In this document: one piece after another, positions 45,288-60,664 of the stretch
How the letters are laid out: every line of letters begins with the position of its first letter
Numbering within the stretch: position 1 is the first letter of the stretch
From: Sipunculus nudus
Lineage: Eukaryota; Annelida; Sipuncula; Golfingiida; Sipunculidae
Length of the DNA: 64,000 nucleotides
Direction of reading: 5' to 3'
NCBI GenBank assembly: GCA_026874595.1
Contig: CM049318.1
Location: forward strand, 45,986,456 to 46,050,455
Made by a program: the position numbers and the translations under genes
Notes under the pieces: generated by a model
Told to the model about the DNA's origin: nothing
Databases searched by the model: none
The model's input: only the letters and a program-made list of their open reading frames with translations

Positions 45288-47919
45288 TATATTGTTACAC
45301 CCGATTTGCTAGTTAAGACATGGCCGGATAACATATGAATATCAGAACTTTATGTAACATCCGATTCGCTACTAAAGACATTGCTGGATAACATGTGAAC
45401 ATGGGAACTGTATGATAGACCTGAATTGCTACTAACGACATGGCTGGATGACATGTGAACATCATAACTGTTTGATAGACCCGCATTGCTACAAACGACA
45501 CGACTGGATAACACGTGAACATCGGAACTGTTTGTTACACTAGATTTCCTACAAACGACATGGCTGGATAATAGATGAACATCAGAACTCTTTGTTACAC
45601 CCGCATTGCTTCTAACAACATGGCTGGACAACATGTGAACATCAGAACTATTTTATACACCGGAATTGCTACTAACGACATGGCTGGACAGCATGTGAAC
45701 ATCATAACTATTTGTTACAGCCGAATTGCTTCCAACTACATGGCTGGACAACATGTAAACATCAGAACTGTTTGTTACACCCCAATAGCTACTAACGCAA
45801 GACAGGACAGACAACATATAAGTATCAGAACTAATTGTTACACCCAAATTAAATGCTACTAACGACATGGCTAGATAACACGTGAAAATCATAACAGTTT
45901 GATACACCCGCACTGCCTCAAAATGACATGGCTTGATAACATGTGAATGTCAGGACTATTTGTAAAACCTGAATTGTAAATAACGAAATAGCTAGATAAT
46001 AGGTGAACATCAGAGCTGTTTGTTAGACCTGAATTGCTTCTAACTAAATGGCTAGATGACATGTGAACATGGGAACTGTTTGATAGACCTGAATTGCTTC
46101 TAACGACGTGGCTGGATGACATGTGAACATCATAACTGTTTGACAGACCCGCATTGCTACAAAAGACACGACTGGATAACACGTGAACATCATAACTGTT
46201 CGCTACATCCTTATTATTACTAACGACATGGCTGGACAGCATGTGAACATCAGAACTATTTGTTTCTACTGAATTGCTACTAACGATATGGCAGGATAAC
46301 ATGTGAATATCAGAACTGTATGTAACAAAGGAATTCCTTCTTACTACATGCCTACATGACATGTGAATACGGGAACTGTTTGTTAGACCCGAATTGCTAG
46401 TAACGACATTACTGGATAACTCGTGAACATCACAACTGTTTGTTTTACCCAAATTACTACTAACGACATGGCATGATATCATGTCAATATCAAAATTGTT
46501 TGTTACACCCGCTTTGCTACTAACAACATGGCTGGACAACATGTACACATCAGAACTGTTTTATACACCGATTTTGCTACTTACGACATGGCTGGTCAGA
46601 ATGTGAACATCATAACTATTTGTTACACCCGAATTGCTATTAACGAAATGACTAGATAACATGTGAACATCAGAACTCTTTGTTTTACCTTATATACTAC
46701 AATCAACATGGCTGGACAACCTGGGAACATTAAAAATATTTGTTACACCCGATTTGCTAGTTAAGACATGGCCGGATAACATATGAATATCAGAACTATT
46801 TGTAACATCCGATTTCCTACTAAAGACATTGCTGGATAACATGTGTGCATGGGAACTGTTTGTTACACCTCAATTGCTACTAACGACATGGCTGGATGAC
46901 ATGTTATCATCTAAACTGTTTGTTTCACCCGATTTGCTATTAACGACATGGCTAGATAACACGTGAACATCATAACAGTTTGGTACACCCGCATTGCCTC
47001 AAACGACATGGCTGGGTAACATGTGAACGTCAGGACTATTAGTAACACCTGAATTGTGAATAACGAAATAGCTAGATATTATGTGAACATCGGACCTTTT
47101 TGTTAGACCTGAATTCCTTCTAACTACATGGCTAGATGACTTGTTAACACGGGAACTGTTCGTTAGACCCGAATTGCTTCTAACGACATGGCTTCATGAG
47201 ATGTGAACATCATAACTGTTTGATAGACCCGCATTGCTACAAACGACACGACTGGATAACACGTGATAATCAGAACTGTTTGTTACACCCAAATTCCTAC
47301 AAACGACATGGCTGGATAATAGAAGAACATCAGAACTCTTTGTTACACCCGAATTGCTTCTAACTACATGGCTGGACAACATGTAAACATCAGAACTGTT
47401 TGTTACACCCCAATTGCTACTAACGACATGGCTAGATGACATGTTATCATCTAAACTCTTTGTTTCACCCGATTTGCTATTAACGACATGGCTAGATAAC
47501 ACGTGAACATCATAACAGTTTGATACACCCGCATTGCCTCAAACGACATGGCTGGATAACATGTGAAGTCAGGACTATTTGTAACACCTGAATTGTGAAT
47601 AATGAAATAGCTAGATATTATGTGAACATCGGACCTTTTTGTTAGACCTGAATTCCTTCTAACTACATGGCTAGATGACTTGTTAACACGGGAACTGTTC
47701 GTTAGACCCGAATTGTTTCTAACGACATGGCTTCATGATATGTGAACATCATAACTGTTCGATACATCCTTATTATTACTAACAACATGGTTGGACAGCA
47801 TATGAACATCAGAATTATTTGTTTCTACTGAATTGCTACTAACGATATGGCAGGATAACATGTGAATATCAGAACTATATGTAACAAAGGAATTCCTTCT
47901 TACTACATGGCTACATAAC

Positions 47920-49365
47920 ATGTGAACACGGGAACTGTTTGTTAGACCCGAATTGCTAGTAAGGACTAGGCTGGATAACTCGTGAACATCACAACTGTTT
48001 GTTTTACCCAAAGTACTACTAACGACATGGCATGATATCATGTCAATATCAAAATTGTTTGTTACACCCGCATTGCTACTAACAACATGGCTTGACAACA
48101 TGTAAACATCAGAACTGTTTTATACACCGGATTTGCTGCTTACGACATGGCTGGACAGAATGTGAACATCAGAACTATTTGTTACAGCCGAATTGCTACT
48201 AACGAAATGACTAGATAACACGTGAGCATTAGAACTCTTTGTTTTACCTTATATGCTACAATCGACATGGCTGGACAACCTGGGAACATTAAAAATATTT
48301 GTTACACCCGATTTGCTAGTTAAGACATGGCCGGATAACATATGAATATCAAAACTATTTGTAACACCCGATTTGCTACTAAAGACATTGCTGGATAACA
48401 TGTGAACATGGGAACTGTTTGATAGACCTGAATTGCTACTAAGGACATGGCTGGATGACATTTGAACATCATTATTGTTTGATAGACCTGCATTGCTACA
48501 AACGACACGACTGGATAACACGTGAACATCAGAACTGTTTGTTACACCCAAATTCCAACAAACGACATGGCTGGATAATAGATGAACATCAGAACTCTTT
48601 GTTACACCCGCATTGCTTCTTACAACATGGCTGGACAACATGTGAACATCAGAACTGTTTTATACACCGAATTTGCTACTAACGACATGGCTGGACGGCA
48701 TGTGAACATCATAACTATTTGTTACAGCCGAATTGCTTCTAACTACATGGCTGGACAACATGGAAACATCAGAACTGTTTGTTACACCCCAATAGCTACT
48801 AACAGTAAGACAGGACAACATGTAAATATCAGAACTAATTGTTACACCCAAATTAAATGCTAATAACGACATGGCTAGATAACACGTGAACATCACAACA
48901 GTTTGATACACCCGCACTGCCTCAAAATGACATGGCTTGATAACATGTGAATGTCATGACTATTTGTAAAACCTGAATTGTAAATAACGAAATAGCTAGA
49001 TAATAGGTGAATATCAGAGCTGTTTGTTAGACCTGAATTGCTTCTAACTAAATAGCTAGTTGACATATGAACATGGGAACTGTTTGATAGACCTGAATTG
49101 CTACTAACGACGTGGCTGGATGACATGTGAACATCATAACTGTTTGATAGACCCGCATTGCTACAAAAGACACGCCTGGATAACACGTGAACATCATAAC
49201 TGTTCGATACATCCTAATTATTACTAACGACATGGCTGGACAGCATGTGAACATCAGAACTATTTGTTTCTACTGAATTGCTACTAACGATATGGCAGGA
49301 TAACATGTGAATATCAGAACTGTATGTATCAAAGGAATTCCTTCTTACTGCATGGCTACATAACA
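47920..49365. repeat. 1,445-bp tandem duplication, copy 1
   Basis: Landmarks at 48,249, 48,455, 48,582, 48,893, 49,048 and 49,214 recur 1,445 bp later. 1,445 is 24 monomers plus 5 bases, the extra bases coming from small indels inside. Breakpoints are approximate because monomers are alike. Confidence 0.85.
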
Positions 49366-50810
49366 TGTGAACACGGGAACTGTTTGTTAGACCCGAATTG
49401 ATAGTAACGACTAGGCTGGATAACTCGTGAACATCACAACTGTTTGTTTTACCCAAAGTACTACTAACGACATGGCATGATATCATGTCAATATCAAAAT
49501 TGTTTGTTACACCCGCATTGCTACTAACAACATGGCTTGACAACATGTAAACATCAGAACTGTTTTATACACCGGATTTGCTGCTTACGACATGGCTGGA
49601 CAGAATGTGAACATCAGAACTACTTGTTACAGCCGAATTGCTACTAACGAAATGACTAGATAACACGTGAGCATTAGAACTCTTTGTTTTACCTTATATG
49701 CTACAATCGACATGGCTGGACAACCTGGGAACATTAAAAATATTTGTTACACCCGATTTGCTAGTTAAGACATGGCCGGATAACATATGAATATCAAAAC
49801 TATTTGTAACACCCGATTTGCTACTAAAGACATTGCTGGATAACATGTGAACATGGGAATTGTTTGATAGACCTGAATTGCTACTAAGGACATGGCTGGA
49901 TGACATTTGAACATCATTATTGTTTGATAGACCTGCATTGCTACAAACGACACGACTGGATAACACGTGAACATCAGAACTGTTTGTTACACCCAAATTC
50001 CAACAAACGACATGGCTGGATAATAGATGAACATCAGAACTCTTTGTTACACCCGCATTGCTTCTTACAACATGGCTGGACAACATGTGAACATCAGAAC
50101 TGTTTTATACACCGAATTTGCTACTAACGACATGGCTGGACGGCATATGAACATCATAACTATTTGTTACAGCCGAATTGCTTCTAACTACATGGCTGGA
50201 CAACATGGAAACATCAGAACTGTTTGTTACACCCCAATAGCTACTAACAGTAAGACAGGACAACATGTAAATATCAGAACTAATTGTTACACCCAAATTA
50301 AATGCTAATAACGACATGGCTAGATAACACGTGAACATCACAACAGTTTGATACACCCGCACTGCCTCAAAATGACATGGCTTGATAACATGTGAATGTC
50401 ATGACTATTTGTAAAACCTGAATTGTAAATAACGAAATAGCTAGATAATAGGTGAATATCAGAGCTGTTTGTTAGACCTGAATTGCTTCTAACTAAATAG
50501 CTAGTTGACATATGAACATGGGAACTGTTTGATAGACCTGAATTGCTACTAACGACGTGGCTGGATGACATGTGAACATCATAACTGTTTGATAGACCCG
50601 CATTGCTACAAAAGACACGCCTGGATAACACGTGAACATCATAACTGTTCGATACATCCTAATTATTACTAACGACATGGCTGGACAGCATGTGAACATC
50701 AGAACTATTTGTTTCTACTGAATTGCTACTAACGATATGGCAGGATAACATGTGAATATCAGAACTGTATGTATCAAAGGAATTCCTTCTTACTGCATGG
50801 CTACATGACA
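49366..50810. repeat. 1,445-bp tandem duplication, copy 2
   Basis: Second copy of the block. Both carry the private tgtatgtatcaaaggaattc variant at their ends (49,321 and 50,766). Confidence 0.85.
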
Positions 50811-51240
50811 TGTGAACACGGGAACTGTTTGGTAGACCCGAATTGCTAGTAACGACATGGCTGGATAACTCGTGAACATCACAACTGTTTGGTTTACCCA
50901 AATTACTACTAACGACATGGCATTATATCATGTCAATATCAAAATTGTTTGTTACACCCGCATTGCTACTAACAACATTGCTTGACAACAGGTAAACATC
51001 AAAACTGTTTTATTCACCGGATTTGCTACTTACGACATGGCTGGATAACATGTGAACGTCAGGACTATTTGTAACACCTGAATTGTGAATAACGAAATAG
51101 CTAGATATTATGTGAACATCAGACCTTTTTGTTAGACCTGAATTGATTCTAACTACATGGCTAGATGACTTGTTAACAAGGGAACTGTTCGTTAGACCAG
51201 AATTGCTTCTATCGACATGGCTTCATGATATGTGAACATC

Positions 51241-54200
51241 ATAACTGTTCGATACATCCTAATTATTACTAACGACATGGCTGGACAGCATGTGAACATC
51301 AGAACTATTTGTTTCTACTGAATTGCTACTAACGATATGGCAGGATAACATGTGAATATCAGAACTGTATGTAACAAAGGAATTCCTTCTTACTACATGG
51401 CTACATGACATGTGAACACGGGAACTGTTTGTTAGACCCGAATTGCTAGTAACGACATGGCTGGATAACTCGTGAACATCACAACTGTTTGTTTTACCCA
51501 AATTATTACTAACGACATGGCATGATATCATGTCAATATCAATATTGTTTGTTACACCCGCATTGCTACTAACAACATAGCTGGATAACATGTAAACATC
51601 AAAACTCTTTTATACACCGGATTTGCTACTTACGACATGGCTGGATAGCATGTGAGCATCAGAACTATTTGTTACACCCGAATTGCTTCTAACTACATGG
51701 CTGGACAACATGTAAACATCAGAACTGTTTGTTTCACCCCTATTGCTACTAACGACATGGCTTGATGACATGTTATCATCAAAACTGTTTGTTTCACCCG
51801 ATTTGCTATTAACGACATGGCTAGATAACACGTGAACATCATAACAGTTTGATACACCCGCATTGCCTCAAACGACATGGCTGGATAACATGTGAACGTA
51901 AGGACTATTTGTAACACCTGAATTGTTAATAACGCCATAGCTAGATATTATGTAAACATCAGACCCTTTTGTTAGACCTGAATTGATTCTAACTACATGG
52001 CTAGATGACTTGTTAACAAGGGAACTGTTCGTTAGACCAGAATTGCTTCTAACGACATGGCTTCATGATATGTGAACATCATAACTGTTCGATACATCCT
52101 AATTATTACTAACGACAAGTCTGGACAGCATGTGAACATGAGAACTATTTGTTTCTACTGAATTGCTACTAACGATATGGCAGGATATCATGTGAATATC
52201 AGAACTGTATGTAACAAAGGAATTCCTTCTAACTATATGGCTACATGACATGTGAACACGGGAACTGTTTGTGAGACCCGAATTGCTAGTAACGAAATGG
52301 CTGGATAACTCGTGAACATCACAACTGTTTGGTTTACCCAAATTACTACTAACGACATGGCATGATATCATGTCAATATCAATATTGTTTGTTACACTCG
52401 CATTGCTACTAACAACATGCCTGGACAACATGTAAACATCAAAACTGTTTTATTCACCGGATTTGCTACTTACGACATGGCTGGATAGCATGTGAGCATC
52501 AGAACTATTTGTTACACCCGAATTGCTTCTTACTACATGGCTGGACAACATGTAAACATCAGAACTGCTTGTTTCACCCCAGTTGCTACTGACGACATGG
52601 CTTGATGACATGTTATCATCAAAACTGTTTGTTTTACCCGATTTGCTATTAACGACATGGCTAGATAACACGTGAACATCATAACAGTTTGATACACCCG
52701 CATTGCCTCAAACGAAATGGCTGGATAACATGTGAACGTCAGGACTATTTGTAACACCTGAATTGTGAATAACGAAATAGCTAGATATTATGTGAACATC
52801 AGACCTTTTTGTTAGACCTGAATTGATTCTAACTACATGGTTAGATGACTTGTTAACAAGGGAACTGTTCGTTAGACCAGAATTGCTTCTAACGACATGA
52901 CTTCATGATATGTGAACATCATAACTGTTCGATACATCCTAATTATTACTTACGACATGGCTGGACAGCATGTGAACATCAGAACTATTTGTTTCTACTG
53001 AGTTGCTACTAACGATATGGTAGGATAACATGTGAATATCAGAACTATATGTAACAAAGGAATTCCTTCTAACTACATGGCTACATGACATGTGAACACG
53101 GGAACTGTATGTTAGACCCGAATTGCTAGTAACGACATGGCTGGATAACTCGTAAACATCACAACTGTTTGTTTTACCCAAATTACTACTAACGACATTG
53201 CATGATATCATGTCAATATCAATATTGTTTGTTACACCCGCATTGTTACTAACAACATGGCTGAATAACATGTAAACATCAAAACTGTTTTATTCACCGG
53301 ATTTGCTACTTTCGACATGGCTGGATAGCATGTGAGCATCAGAACTATTTGTTACAGCCGAATTGCTTCTAACTACATGGCTGGACAACATGTAAACATC
53401 AGAACTGTTTGTTTCACCCCAATTGCTACTAACGACATGGCTTGATGACATGTTATCATCAAAACTGTTTGTTTCACCCGATTTGCTATTAACGACATGG
53501 CTAGATAACACGTGAACATCGTAACAGTTTGATACACCCGCATTGCCTCAAACGACATGGCTGGATAACATGTGAACGTCAGGACTATTTGTAACACCTG
53601 AATTGTGAATAACGAAATAGCTAGATATTATGTGAACATCAGACCTTTTTGTTAGACCTGAATTGATTCTAACTACATGGCTAGATGACTTGTTAACAAG
53701 GGAACTGTTCGTTAGACCAGAATTGCTTCTATCGACATAACTTCATGATATGTGAACATCATAACTGTTCGATACATCCTAATTATTACTAACGACATGG
53801 CTGGACAGCATGTGAACATCAGAACTATTTGTTTCTACTGAATTGCTACTAACGATATGGCAGGATAACATGTGAATATCAGAACTGTATGTAACAAAGG
53901 AATTCCTTCTTACTACATGGCTACATGACATGTGAACACGGGAACTGTTTGTTAGACCCGAATTGCTAGTAACGACATGGCTGGATAACTCGTGAACATC
54001 ACAACTGTTTGTTTTACCCAAATTACTACTAACGACATGGCATGATATCATGTCAATATAAATATTGTTTGTTACACCCGCATTGCTACTAACAACATGG
54101 CTGGATAACATGTAAACATCAAAACTGTTTTATTCACCGGATTTGCTACTTACGACATGGCTGGATAGCATGTGAGCATCAGAACTATTTGTTACACCCG

Positions 54201-54599
54201 AATTGCTTCTAACTACATGGCTGGACAACATGTAGACATCAGAACTGTTTTTTCACCCCAATTGCTACTAACGACATGGCTTGATGACATGTTATCATCA
54301 AAACTGTTTGTTTCACCTGAATTGCTATTAACGACATGGCTAGATAACACGTGAACATCATAACAGTTTGATACACCCGCATTGCCTCAAACGACATGGC
54401 TGGATAACATGTGAACGTCAGGACTATTTGTAATACCTGAATTGTGAATAACGAAATAGCTAGATATTATGTGAACATCAGACCTTTTTGTTAGACCTGA
54501 AATGATTTTAACTACATGGTTAGATGACTTGTTAACAAGGGAACTGTTCGTTAGACCAGAATTGCTTCTAACGACATGGCTTCATGATATGTGAACATC
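51241..54599. repeat. 14-monomer higher-order repeat, four units of 840 bp
   Basis: Units start at 51,241, 52,081, 52,921 and 53,761; the last is 839 bp. The order equals the 12-mer with two extra monomers (ctacttacgacatggctgg with gatagcatgtgagc; gcttctaactacatggctgg with aacatgtaaacatc) inserted between the gctactaacaacatgg and gatgacatgttatcatc types. Confidence 0.92.
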
Positions 54600-55922
54600 A
54601 TAACTGTTCGATACATCCTAATTATTACTAACGACATGGCTGGACAGCATGTGAACATCAGAACTATTTGTTTCTACTGAATTGCTAATAACGATATGGC
54701 AGGATAACATGTGAATATCAGAACTGTATGTAACAAAGGAATTCCTTCTTACTACATGGCTACATGACATGTGAACACGGGAACTGTTTGTTAGACCCGA
54801 ATTGCTAGTAACGACATGGCTGGATAACTCGTGAACATCACAACTGTTTGTTTTACCCAAATTACTACTAACGACATGGCATGATATCATGTCAATATAA
54901 ATATTGTTTGTTACACCCGCATTGCTACTAACAACATGGCTGGATAACATGTAAACATCAAAACTGTTTTATTCACCGGATTTGCTACTTACAACATGGC
55001 TGGACAGAATGTGAACATCAGAACTATTCGTTCCACCCGAATTGCTAATAACGAAATGACTAGATAACACGTGAGCATCAGAACTCTTTGTTTACCTTAT
55101 ATGCTACAATCGTCATGGCTGGACAACCTGGGAACATTAAAAATATTTGTTACACCCGATTTGCTGGTTAAGACATGGCCGGATCACATATGAATATCAG
55201 AACTATTTGTAACACCCGATTTGCTACTAAAGACATTGCTGGATAACATGTGAACATGGGAACTGTTTGATAGACCTAAATTGCTACTAACGACATGGCT
55301 GGATGACTTTTGAACATCATTATTGTTGGATTGACCCACATTGCTACAAACGACACGACTGGATAACACGTGAACATCAGAACTGTTTGTTACACCCAAA
55401 TTCCTACAAACGACATGGCTGGATAATAGATGAACATTAGAACGCTTTGTTACACCCGCATTGCTTCTAACAACATGGCTGGACAACATGTGAACATCAG
55501 AACTGTTTTATACACCGGATTTGCTACTAACGACATGGCTGGACAGCATGTGAACATCATAACTATTTGTTACAGCCGAATTGCTTCTAACTACATGGCT
55601 GGACAACATGTAAACATCAGAACTGTTTGTTACACCCCAATAGCTACTAACAGCAAGACAGGACAACATGTAATTATCAGAACTAATTCTTACACCCAAA
55701 TTAAATGCTACTAACGACATGGCTAGATAACACGTGAACATCATAACAGTTTGATACACCCGCACTGCCTCAAAATGACATGGCTTGATAACATGTGAAT
55801 GTCAGGACTATTTGTAACACCTGAATTGTAAATAACGAAATAGCTAGATAATAGGTGAACATCAGAGCTGTTTGTTAGACCTGAATTGCTTCTAACTAAA
55901 TGGCTAGATGACATTCGACATG
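52021..55922. repeat. About 3,902-bp super-repeat, copy A
   Basis: Landmarks at 52,099, 52,939, 53,779, 54,618, 55,184, 55,430 and 55,508 recur 3,901-3,902 bp later. The block holds about three and a half 14-mer units and an irregular stretch (54.97-55.92 kb). Confidence 0.85.
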
Positions 55923-58900
55923 GGAACTGTTCGTTAGACCAGAATTGCTTCTAACGAAATGGCTTCATGATATGTGAACATCATAACTGTTCGATACATC
56001 CTAATTATTACTAACGACAAGTCTGGACAGCATGTGAACATGAGAACTATTTGTTTCTACTGAATTGCTACTAACGATATGGCAGGATATCATGTGAATA
56101 TCAGAACTGTATGTAACAAAGGAATTCCTTCTAACTACATGGCTACATGACATGTGAACACGGGAACTGTTTGTGAGACCCGAATTGCTAGTAACGAAAT
56201 GGCTGGATAACTCGTGAACATCACAACTGTTTGGTTTACCCAAATTACTACTAACGACATGGCATGATATCATGTCAATATCAATATTGTTTGTTACACT
56301 CGCATTGCTACTAACAACATGCCTGGACAACATGTAAACATCAAAACTGTTTTATTCACCGGAGTTGCTACTTACGACATGGCTGGATAGCATGTGAGCA
56401 TCAGAACTATTTGTTACACCCGAATTGCTTCTTACTACATGGCTGGACAACATGTAAACATCAGAACTGTTTGTTTCACCCCAGTTGCTACTGACGACAT
56501 GGCTTGATGACATGTTATCATCAAAACTGTTTGTTTTACCGATTTGCTATTAACGACATGGCTAGATAACACGTGAACATCGTAACAGTTTGATACACCC
56601 GCATTGCCTCAAACGAAATGGCTGGATAACATGTGAACGTCAGGACTATTTGTAACACCTGAATTGTGAATAACGAAATAGCTAGATATTATGTGAACAT
56701 CAGACCTTTTTGTTAGACTTGAATTGATTCTAACTACATGGCTAGATGACTTGTTAACAAGGGAACTGTTCGTTAGACCAGAATTGCTTCTAACGACATG
56801 TCTTCATGATATGTGAACATCATAACTGTTCGATACATCCTAATTATTACTAACGACATGGCTGGACAGCATGTGAACATCAGAACTATTTGTTTCTACT
56901 GAGTTGCTACTAACGATATGGTAGGATAACATGTGAATATCAGAACTATATGTAACAAAGGAATTCCTTCTAACTACATGGCTACATGACATGTGAACAC
57001 GGGAACTGTATGTTAGACCCGAATTGCTAGTAACGACATGGCTGGATAACTCGTAAACATCACAACTGTTTGTTTTACCCAAATTACTACTAACGACATT
57101 GCATGATATCATGTCAATATCAATATTGTTTGTTACACCCGCATTGTTACTAACAACATGGCTGAATAACATGTAAACATCAAAACTGTTTTATTCACCG
57201 GATTTGCTACTTTCGACATGGCTGGATAGCATGGGAGCATCAGAACTATTTGTTACACCCGAATTGCTTCTAACTACATGGCTGGACAACATGTAAACAT
57301 CAGAACTGTTTGTTTCACCCCAATTGCTACTAACGACATGGCTTGATGACATGTTATCATCAAAACTGTTTGTTTCACCCGATTTGCTATTAACGACATG
57401 GCTAGATAACACGTGAACATCGTAACAGTTTGATACACCCGCATTGCCTCAAACGACATGGCTGGATAACATGTGAACGTCAGGACTATTTGTAACACCT
57501 GAATTGTGAATAACGAAATAGCTAGATATTATGTGAACATCAGACCTTTTTGTTAGACCTGAATTGATTCTAACTACATGGCTAGATGACTTGTTAACAA
57601 GGGAACTGTTCGTTAGACCAGAATTGCTTCTATCGACATGGCTTCATGATATGTGAACATCATAACTGTTCGATACATCCTAATTATTACTAACGACATG
57701 GCTGGACAGCATGTGAACATCAGAACTATTTGTTTCTACTGAATTGCTACTAACGATATGGCAGGATAACATGTGAATATCAGAACTGTATGTAACAAAG
57801 GAATTCCTTCTTACTACATGGCTACATGACATGTGAACACGGGAACTGTTTGTTAGACCCGAATTGCTAGTAACGAAATGGCTGGATAACTCGTGAACAT
57901 CACAACTGTTTGTTTTACCCAAATTACTACTAACGACATGGCATGATATCATGTCAATATAAATATTGTTTGTTACACCCGCATTGCTACTAACAACATG
58001 GCTGGATAACATGTAAACATCAAAACTGTTTTTTTCACCGGATTTGCTACTTACGACATGGCTGGATAGCATGTGAGCATCAGAACTATTTGTTACACCC
58101 GAATTGCTTCTAACTACATGGCTGGACAACATGTAGACATCAGAACTGTTTTTTCACCCCAATTGCTACTAACGACATGGCTTGATGACATGTTATCATC
58201 AAAACTGTTTGTTTCACCTGAATTGCTATTAACGACATGGCTAGATAACACGTGAACATCATAACAGTTTGATACACCCGCATTGCCTCAAACGACATGG
58301 CTGGATAACATGTGAACGTCAGGACTATTTGTAATACCTGAATTGTGAATAACGAAATAGCTAGATATTATGTGAACATCAGACCTTTTTGTTAGACCTG
58401 AAATGATTCTAACTACATGGTTAGATGACTTGTTAACAAGGGAACTGTTCGTTAGACTAGAATTGCTTCTAACGACATGGCTTCATGATATGTGAACATC
58501 ATAACTGTTCGATACATCCTAATTATTACTAACGACATGGCTGGACAGCATGTGAACATCAGAACTATTTGTTTCTACTGAATTGCTAATAACGATATGG
58601 CAGGATAACATGTGAATATCAGAACTGTATGTAACAAAGGAATTCCTTCTTACTACATGGCTACATGACATGTGAACACGGGAACTGTTTGTTAGACCCG
58701 AATTGCTAGTAACGACATGGCTGGATAACTCGTGAACATCACAACTGCTTGTTTTACCCAAATTACTACTAACGACATGGCATGATATCATGTCAATATC
58801 AATATTGTTTGTTACACCCGCATTGCTACTAACAACATGGCTGGATAACATGTAAACATCAAAACTGTTTTATTCACCGGATTTGCTACTTACAACATGG

Positions 58901-59824
58901 CTGGACAGAATGTGAACATCAGAACTATTCGTTCCACCCGAATTGCTAATAACGAAATGACTAGATAACACGTGAGCATCAGAACTCTTTGTTTTACCTT
59001 ATATGCTACAATCGTCATGGCTGGACAACCTGGGAACATTAAAAATATTTGTTACACCCGATTTGCTGGTTAAGACATGGCCGGATCACATATGAATATC
59101 AGAACTATTTGTAACACCCGATTTGCTACTAAAGACATTGCTGGATAACATGTGAACATGGGAACTGTTTGATAGACCTAAATTGCTACTAACGACATGG
59201 CTGGATGACTTTTGAACATCATTATTGTTTGATAGACCCACATTGCTACAAACGACACGACTGGATAACACGTGAACATCAGAACTGTTTGTTACACCCA
59301 AATTCCTACAAACGACATGGCTGGATAATAGATGAACATTAGAACGCTTTGTTACACCCGCATTGCTTCTAACAACATGGCTGGACAACATGTGAACATC
59401 AGAACTGTTTTATACACCGGATTTGCTACTAACGACATGGCTGGACAGCATGTGAACATCATAACTATTTGTTACAGCCGAATTGCTTCTAACTACATGG
59501 CTGGACAACATGTAAAAATCAGAACTGTTTGTTACACCCCAATAGCTATTAACAGCAAGACAGGACAACATGTAATTATCAGAACTAATTCTTACACCCA
59601 AATTAAATGCTACTAACGACATGGCTAGATAACACGTGAACATCATAACAGTTTGATACACCCGCACTGCCTCAAAATGACATGGCTTGATAACATGTGA
59701 ATGTCAGGACTATTTGTAACACCTGAATTGTAAATAACGAAATAGCTAGATAATAGGTGAACATCAGAGCTGTTTGTTAGACCTGAATTGCTTCTAACTA
59801 AATGGCTAGATGACATGTGAACAT
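55923..59824. repeat. About 3,902-bp super-repeat, copy B
   Basis: Copy of 52,021-55,922, with landmarks at 56,001, 56,840, 57,680, 58,519, 59,086, 59,332 and 59,410. Confidence 0.85.
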
Positions 59825-60664
59825 GGGAACTGTTCGTTAGACCAGAATTGCTTCTAACGACATGGCTTCATGATATGTGAACATCATAACTGTTCGATAC
59901 ATCCTAATTATTACTAACGACAAGTCTGGACAGCATGTGAACATGAGAACTATTTGTTTCTACTGAATTGCTACTAACGATATGGCAGGATATCATGTGA
60001 ATATCAGAACTGTATGTAACAAAGGAATTCCTTCTAAATACATGGCTACATGACATGTGAACACGGGAACTGTTTGTGAGACCCGAATTGCTAGTAACGA
60101 AATGGCTGGATAACTCGTGAACATCACAACTGTTTGGTTTACCCAAATTACTACTAACGACATGGCATGATATCATGTCAATATCAATATTGTTTGTTAC
60201 ACTCGCATTGCTACTAACAACATGCCTGGACAACATGTAAACATCAAAACTGTTTTATTCACCGGAGTTGCTACTTACGACATGGCTGGATAGCATGTGA
60301 GCATCAGAACTATTTGTTACACCCGAATTGCTTCTTACTACATGGCTGGACAACATGTAAACATCAGAACTGTTTGTTTCACCCCAGTTGCTACTGACGA
60401 CATGGCTTGATGACATGTTATCATCAAAACTGTTTGTTTTACCCGATTTGCTATTAACGACATGGCTAGATAACACGTGAACATCATAACAGTTTGATAC
60501 ACCCGCACTGCCTCAAAATGACATGGCTTGATAACATGTGAATGTCAGGACTATTTGTAACACCTGAATTGTAAATAACGAAATAGCTAGATAATAGGTG
60601 AACATCAGAGCTGTTTGTTAGACCTGAATTGCTTCTAACTAAATGGCTAGATGACATTCGACAT
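59825..60664. repeat. Extra 840-bp unit between super-repeat copies
   Basis: From here the offset to the copy starting at 56,001 changes from 3,903 to 4,743, an 840-bp gain. About 59,825-60,483 resembles the start of copy B; 60,484-60,664 resembles 55,741-55,921. Confidence 0.8.

Larger units (their letters stand above)
41732..48513. repeat. 6,782-bp tandem duplication, copy 2
   Basis: Copy 2 of the block at 34,950-41,731, with the same insert at 44,696-45,287 and the same irregular monomers (for instance the aacgcaagacaggacagac variant at 39,014 and 45,796). Confidence 0.9.
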
